Below, one piece after another: positions 58,630 through 64,000 of a DNA stretch of 64,000 nucleotides (positions within the stretch are counted from its first letter, which is position 1; each line of letters opens with the position of its first letter). The notes beneath the pieces were generated by a model, which saw nothing but the letters and a program-made list of their open reading frames with translations, was not told the DNA's origin and made no database searches. Source of the stretch: Aphelocoma coerulescens (lineage: Eukaryota; Chordata; Aves; Passeriformes; Corvidae); the NCBI RefSeq assembly GCF_041296385.1, contig NC_091014.1, positions 65,542,578-65,606,577 on the forward strand. Direction: 5' to 3'. Position numbers and translations under genes: made by a program.

Positions 58630-61600
58630 ATGAAGGTAAGTGAGAATTTTTTGGTGTATAGGAAACATTTAGTTTGTAATTAATGTTTTTTTGGTTTTTT
58701 TTCATGTGAGTGCAATGTTTAGGAACTGCAGGGAGGCTTAATAACTTTTCCTTAAAAATAACCTGAAAGAAATATACACACATATATATAATGTATATTT
58801 AAAAAAACCACCAGTGGCACAACATGCTCTCAAACCCAGGATGAAATAAACCACTGTGAAACATAAAGTTAGACTCTCTGCTGCCCATCACTGTTATCAA
58901 TACATGAATAACAACATGGTCTGTGTGAACAAGCAGAGATGCAACTTATGCACAGAGGATTCATGCTCAATGCTTCCATTTGCATGTGCTGCATCAGCGA
59001 GCAAACTCAAAGAATTGAGAAAACCCACCTTCTGACTTGTGTTAATCATGGTTGATATTGATAGGATGCTAAATCTAAAACATTTTTTCCTTTTTTTCTT
59101 TTTTACCTGAGGAAGTAGAGATTTGGTCTCCTGGTTTGTTTGTTTATTTGTTTGTTTGGAATGACAAGCCCCCTACGTTTGCTTGTTATCTACAGTTTGG
59201 TAAAATCAAGGTAGATTTATACCATCCTTACCCATTTTGTACCTTATTCTCATTTCTGGAGGATTTGATATCCTTGCAAACAGGAACACAAAAGGTGCTT
59301 GCCTTGATGGCAGTTCTCACCAGGATGGAATGGATTTGAGAAAAAAGAATAAAGTCCTGTTTAACATTAATCCTCTGATCAGATCAGCGTGTACTGCAAC
59401 ACCCCTTGAGCAAGAGGAGGTTTGGCAGCAAGACAGGGACAAAACAGCAGCTGGAAACACCCTCACATTTAGATGTGAAGTTGGGAGGATGTGCAGATGT
59501 GAAAGGTTTTTCCTGCACCTTGTGGTTCTCTGTTGTGCACAGGGGCTGCATAAACTCACAGCATCTGCCCTGGCCCTGTTCCTGGCTGCATCCTTCGTCA
59601 CCTTCTCTTGGAGTGCTCCTCAGGTGAGCTCAGGTTGGAGCTCATGAAGCTCAGAGGCTGGTGCCATTAATTATTTGCACTAATTAGCAACAGCATGGAA
59701 TGTTGACGTCTCTTTTCCCTCCTATTTTTTTGCATAAAGACTCACTTCCAAAGGAGAAACTGGACTCCTCAGGCCATGCTCTATTTGAAGGGTGCACGTA
59801 AGTCCCGAGCTCTTTCCATTTTGAGGAGATAATTTTCTCAGCCCCTGGATTATTCCTTGGTTCCACACAAGCAGGAGATCCTGAGGATGCCATGGAGGTA
59901 GAAGTTCTGAGGCTTGCAGGGAGGTTGTGGTAATTGCATGGTGCTAATTATGTCAAGGTCACACCTTTGGTCCCTGTACAGGTAATCCACTTCAAAGTTG
60001 GACTCAGTGGTCCTTGTGGGTCTTTCCCACTCAGAATATTCTCTGATTCTGTACTTAGTTATTTCTTCTTGTCTCTGAAATTGTGGCATTGTCAATATTT
60101 TTTTTTAAAGAAATTAAATCAAAAAAGTAAGTGTTGAAAGAAGAAAAGGAAAAGAAAGGGCTGAAAATGTATAGGGTTTGATATTTGATTGTAAAACCTA
60201 TTGCAAAAGCAGCTTCCTTATCTGAAATAATCCTAAAGGGGGTTTAAGACATCCTGGATATAGTTATCATTCCTTATTCCCACTCAGGCTTTAGTGAAAC
60301 ATCTTCTCAAGCAACAGGAGAACACAATTCCTGTTTCAAGCATCTTGCAGCAAAGTTGGTGTCAAGACCACAAGCAACCTCTTCTAAGGAAAACTTAGAT
60401 GTCAGTGCCATCAAAATTATGGTGTTACAGTTGTGTGAATGAAATTTTGAGTTTCTACTGTTAGTCCAGAGTTAAAGAAGAATTAAATATGAAAGATAAA
60501 ATTTAGAGCCAAAGAGAGATTTTGTCCTTCGATCCAAATCATCAAATTTTACAGAAATACTAACATGAAAAATTGTATTCTGAATTGTTGATTTAAAATT
60601 AAAAGCTATCAGGGAGGGCAGGTATTAAGGGAGGAAGAAAAAAAGTTCCCTGTAAATTAGAAAAAAAAAGTCATAATCCTGAGAGAGTGCAAGGGAGACA
60701 ATACAAATAATAGTAAAACAAAATAAATACAGGCTCCAAACAACTGTAAATATAGCTGACAGTTCTAGTGACTTTAATACAATTATTTCTAGTCAAAGCA
60801 AAGATTTTGACTCTTTTTTTGTTTGGCTGCGTTTTTTTTTTAATTTTTCCAACTGAAAAATGCACTGTGTTACTTCCCTACTGAGCTTTTTATCATTCTT
60901 TTTGATGCATAGGAAGCAATGGGATTTTATTGTGTTAGTTTGGGATTTTAGTGGTTTTTTTTTTTCATTTTTTAAATAGAATTACAATCTAAAAGGCAAT
61001 ACTCTATAGTCCAGTAAAGAGACTTAAGGCTCTTGACCATACAGAAAATTGAAAACAGGGGATTTAAGGATTTTGAGGTTGGAATTACAACAAATTTGGA
61101 GGCTGTTTTCACCCTTCTCCCACTGCTTTTGTAGAGGGACGTCGCTTCATCTCAGATGAGAGCCAGAGGAAGGACCTGTATGACAGAGTGCAGCTCGGTG
61201 AGTCCATGAGCACAGGGGTGTGAAACCCATCCACCTTCCCTCAGGTTATGGGGGAAATCCGTGGAAATGGGAGGGGATTTGTTTTCCTGGAATCATAACC
61301 AAGGAAACAACGAACTCCCCTTTTTTTAGTCCCTTCATTCCAACCAGCACATGACAAAGACTGACTTTCCTCTCTGGTGCATCTGGGTGATTTCATTTAC
61401 ATAATTTCCAGACTGACCTGGCTGCTAAGTGGGATTTTCATCAGTGCTTTTGACTTTCTTTAAAAACAATCAAATCAAGCTATTAATTGTGCTGAAGTGA
61501 CAAATAACATAAGCAGATGACATCAATCCACACAAGGCAATGTTTCTGGAGGGATCAGAATGTTGTAAAAACAGTTAGGAACATACAAAAACGGAAAATG

Positions 61601-62424
61601 TTCTTTTTACCTTCCATAGGATTTTGAAATAACTTCCCTTCAAAAAAGATTGCTAATCTCTCTTTTGTTATTTATCAGGCTGGTTTTTAGCAGACATTGC
61701 TATAGAATGAAGGACACAACAGTATTTTCTTGTCTTTGGGTCCCTAGTTGTAGAAATAATAAAAAAGCAATGAACAAAGTAAAGAAATGCCATCAGACAC
61801 TAACAAACCATGAGCCTCTGATTTTTTCATTCTAGAAACACGCAGCCAAAACACAAATCCTTTATCTCTTTCTGAAGCTGCTGCACTGTTCCTTAGTTCC
61901 TTACAGAAAGCACAAGAAGGTAAATGCACATTTTGTCTTCCTCTAATCTTTTAAAAGTGTTTTTTCAGTATTTCAGTATTTAATTTCAGTATTTAATTTC
62001 AGTATTTAATTTACTAACAATTTAGCAAATTAGTCTGTTTTGAATGAAGATATTGTTCCACAGAGTGCATTGTATTGGAGTGGGCATTTACACAGATTAG
62101 AACATGAGCCACATAATGATAGCAGGTAAATATTTGTATATCATGCTTTTAATTTTCTTTTCAGATGTTTTCCTGGTTTGGATTCAAGGGAATGACTATT
62201 TTTAATTGAATTTTCAAAACCAATTCTTTACTCAGGTTCCTTTTTCTCTGTAATATTGTTTGCTTGTGAAATTTTTATTCCTCCACTAGATTTGGTGCAA
62301 AAGTTTAAAAGAATCCATAAGAGTCCCAGGAGAGGAGCTGTTGGTTTCACATCAGCAGGCTGAGACCCTAAACCTTTGCTCTCCATGTCCTTTGTCCTTA
62401 AATCTTTCACCTCTTCAGCTACCA

Positions 62425-62499
<75 letters not shown>

Positions 62500-63288
62500 G
62501 AAATGGAGCTGGGGCTCTGTGCTCAGCCCTCTCTTCTCTATCCTGGCAGAACTCTGAACAAAAAAAATTCAGTGGCATTTTGGAGACAGAGAGAAAGGCA
62601 GAATTAAAAACAAGCATAGGGCTTTGGATAAAATATATGAGCAGTTCTAAAGTTAAAGCAGTGAAAGTGTCATTTGTATGCCCGCAAAATCCTCTGAAGG
62701 TGGATTTTTACAAATTTTAGTGGTATTCTCCTGCCTGCTGTTACTGTGGGAGAGGAGATGGTGGACAGCAACTGAGAAGAAAGGGTGAAATATCTGAGAG
62801 CAATAAGCAGAACTGGAAGCTTGTTTGGAAAATACTGTGTGGAATAACACTTCCATCACTGTAGTAGGGAATAACCAGTCAAACCTGGGTAAGGCATGCA
62901 CTTTCAGATCAGCTGATTTTAGACTTGACTGAGGGCAGTGTGCAAATGAAGAACAAATCCATGATCTTCTTCAGCATGAAATTTTTTTGCTGTGTGCTAA
63001 CTTACCCCTGTGGACATGGTTTGTATCTTTGCTCTTCAGCAAACAGAAAAATTCCTACATTTAAAAATGAGAGAAGACATGATTGTTTTTAGAGGTGCTG
63101 CTTCTCTTAGCTGAGCAGTCACACTGCACTGAATCTGTGCCTGAGGCACATCTGAAAGCTGAAAACTTTGGCTGACTGAACTTTCCTTTATCTACAACTT
63201 ACTTCTCCCCATTGTGTGTTGTTTTACAGCGGAGGAAGAAAACAGTGATCACCCTGGCTACTTGGCAGACAATCTATCGAACTGGTGA
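58630..63288 (+). CDS. SPX: Spexin neuropeptide precursor, complete
   Basis: Six coding exons: 58630-58635, 59543-59623, 59740-59797, 61135-61197, 61836-61919 and 63230-63288 (TGA 63286-63288). The total is 351 bases or 116 residues, equal to the mammalian precursor. Order: Met-Lys in exon 1; signal peptide (LTASALALFLAASFVTFSWS, cleavage near SA|PQ); RR; mature peptide NWTPQAMLYLKGAQ; Gly for C-terminal amidation; RR; a second peptide region FISDESQRKDLYDRVQLE; and a C-terminal segment ending GYLADNLSNW. All joins use GT/AG and keep phase. Spexin is a secreted ligand of galanin receptors 2 and 3, with roles in feeding, energy balance and stress. The KGAQ ending marks it as the SPX1 type rather than SPX2 of other vertebrates. 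Confidence 0.98.
59740..61197 (+). CDS. SPX: SPX exons 3 and 4, encoding the active peptide and processing sites
   Basis: Exon 3 (59740-59797) ends ...TTGAAGGGTGCAC|gtaagt. Exon 4 (61135-61197) begins AG, so the last glutamine of the 14-residue peptide is split by a 1.3-kb intron. The peptide starts at 59758 after AGG AGA (Arg-Arg). Exon 4 supplies GGA (61137-61139, amide donor), CGT CGC (Arg-Arg) and FISDESQRKDLYDRVQL. In mammals the second peptide is followed by Arg-Arg; here the next residues are E-T-R-S, so that second dibasic site is absent. Confidence 0.96.
59985..60058 (+). mobile_element. CR1 LINE 3' tail fragment (other subfamily)
   Basis: aaagttggactcagtggtcc, ttgtgggtctttcccactca, gaatattctctgattctgta. 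This is the subfamily whose tail reads GGATCCTTGTGGGTCCCTTCCAACTCAGAATATTCT. It lies in SPX intron 3. Confidence 0.85.
62430..62498 (+). repeat. Poly(T) tract, 69 bases
   Basis: A perfect T69 run in SPX intron 5, the longest homopolymer in the window. It is preceded by taccacagac and followed by ggaaatggagctg. No retrogene was recognised on the - strand. Confidence 0.95.
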
Positions 63289-63712
63289 AATTATTTAAAA
63301 CATCTTTAACATTTGTACAGCTTTGAGCCTGAAAGCATAACTTTTGTAAGCAGAGTGTTTCATCCATTCTCGCTGAAGTTCCCAAAGGGTGAGGTGTTTG
63401 CACATTGCAAAATTTTGAATGCAAAGGGATTAAAAGGTATTAGTTCACATAAGGAAAGCATCTGTAAAGTTCCCTCTTTCTTTGGAGCATTTTGGATGTC
63501 CCATCCAAAATTTAAAATACGTGGTACCATCTAACCTGAAAAGATGATTAAAACTGTCTTTTTGGACAACCATTTCATTAAAAACAGTTTTTCAGTTTTC
63601 ATTGGGAAGCCTTTTACCACCTTCCACTCAGCTGAATATTGAAGCTTTTTAAAATGATAAAGAAAGATTCCTTCACCACTTCACTGGTAGCTCTGTGGGC
63701 TGCTAATGGTCA

Positions 63713-63718
63713 ATAAAT
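63713..63718 (+). terminator. Poly(A) signal of SPX
   Basis: AATAAA (in tcaataaattc) lies 425 bases after the SPX stop codon and is the first perfect hexamer in the 3' flank. Confidence 0.65.
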
Positions 63719-64000
63719 TCAGTGAGATATAAAAACATTCCAGCTATCTGTGACTGCAAAGCTGGTGACTTTTAATTTTTTTTTTGGCAGATATCTGTCA
63801 GCACAAAGAATAGGCAGCAGCACTTATTGCCCCAGTTCACTCCACTCCTGCAGAAATGCTCTGCATAATCCTACTGAGCAAGCCCCACCACATAAAAACA
63901 GTTTGGGGACAGGTCTTGCATTATCAGGGCCTCATTAATGACTGCATTGTGATTGTATTTTTTTTTTGTTCTTTCTTTCTGAGTTGTAAAACTGGAATTA

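Noticed and set aside
62228..62617. 129-codon frame on - strand with a poly-Lys run
   Set aside because: The lysines are the reverse translation of T69; the rest has no recognisable protein features.

Overview
This is vertebrate nuclear DNA, almost certainly from a bird. Protein-coding sequence is split into short exons with GT/AG borders. Introns and spacers carry many CR1-type LINE 3' ends (the avian 'ATCTTTAAGGTC..TTCCAACCC..ATTCTATGATT' tail). An LTR-like block lies near the left end, and there are several long A/T homopolymers. No bacterial, plasmid, CRISPR, rRNA or tRNA features were seen.

Three genes can be read. (1) DNAI7 (CASC1), + strand, 12426-15836: only the 3' part, coding for the C-terminal half of an axonemal-dynein-associated protein. 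No upstream DNAI7 exon was recognised in bases 1-12425. (2) IRAG2 (LRMP/JAW1), - strand, about 53.1 kb down to 16282: I reconstructed 37 coding exons. In order they encode a Ser/Pro-rich N-terminal exon, a degenerate EF-hand pair like that of KASH5, a long coiled coil, the IRAG/MRVI1 coiled-coil domain, an RRSSS motif, one membrane span and a KASH tail ending in PPPV. Exon phases agree throughout except at one exon, where a T7 homopolymer (18600-18606) makes the exon one base too long. (3) SPX (spexin), + strand, 58630-63288: six coding exons, 116 residues, complete, with the peptide NWTPQAMLYLKGAQ followed by a GRR amidation/cleavage site.

Layout: 1-12.4 kb is non-coding (probably DNAI7 intron) with an LTR-like block, CR1 tails, a 570-bp pyrimidine-rich tract and a CpG-rich patch. 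12.4-15.9 kb holds DNAI7 exons. 15.9-53.1 kb is IRAG2. 53.1-58.6 kb separates the divergent IRAG2 and SPX genes. 58.6-63.7 kb is SPX. DNAI7 and IRAG2 meet tail to tail with poly(A) signals about 90 bases apart. IRAG2 and DNAI7 are also convergent neighbours in human (12p12, near KRAS). SPX lies several Mb away in human, so the SPX-IRAG2 junction reflects a rearrangement in one lineage.

The genes do not form a pathway. DNAI7 acts in motile cilia. IRAG2 is a tail-anchored ER/nuclear-envelope protein tied to IP3 receptors and SUN proteins. SPX is a secreted neuropeptide precursor. The most interesting object is the long IRAG2: KASH5-like dynein-adaptor architecture and IRAG-type sequence in one polypeptide.
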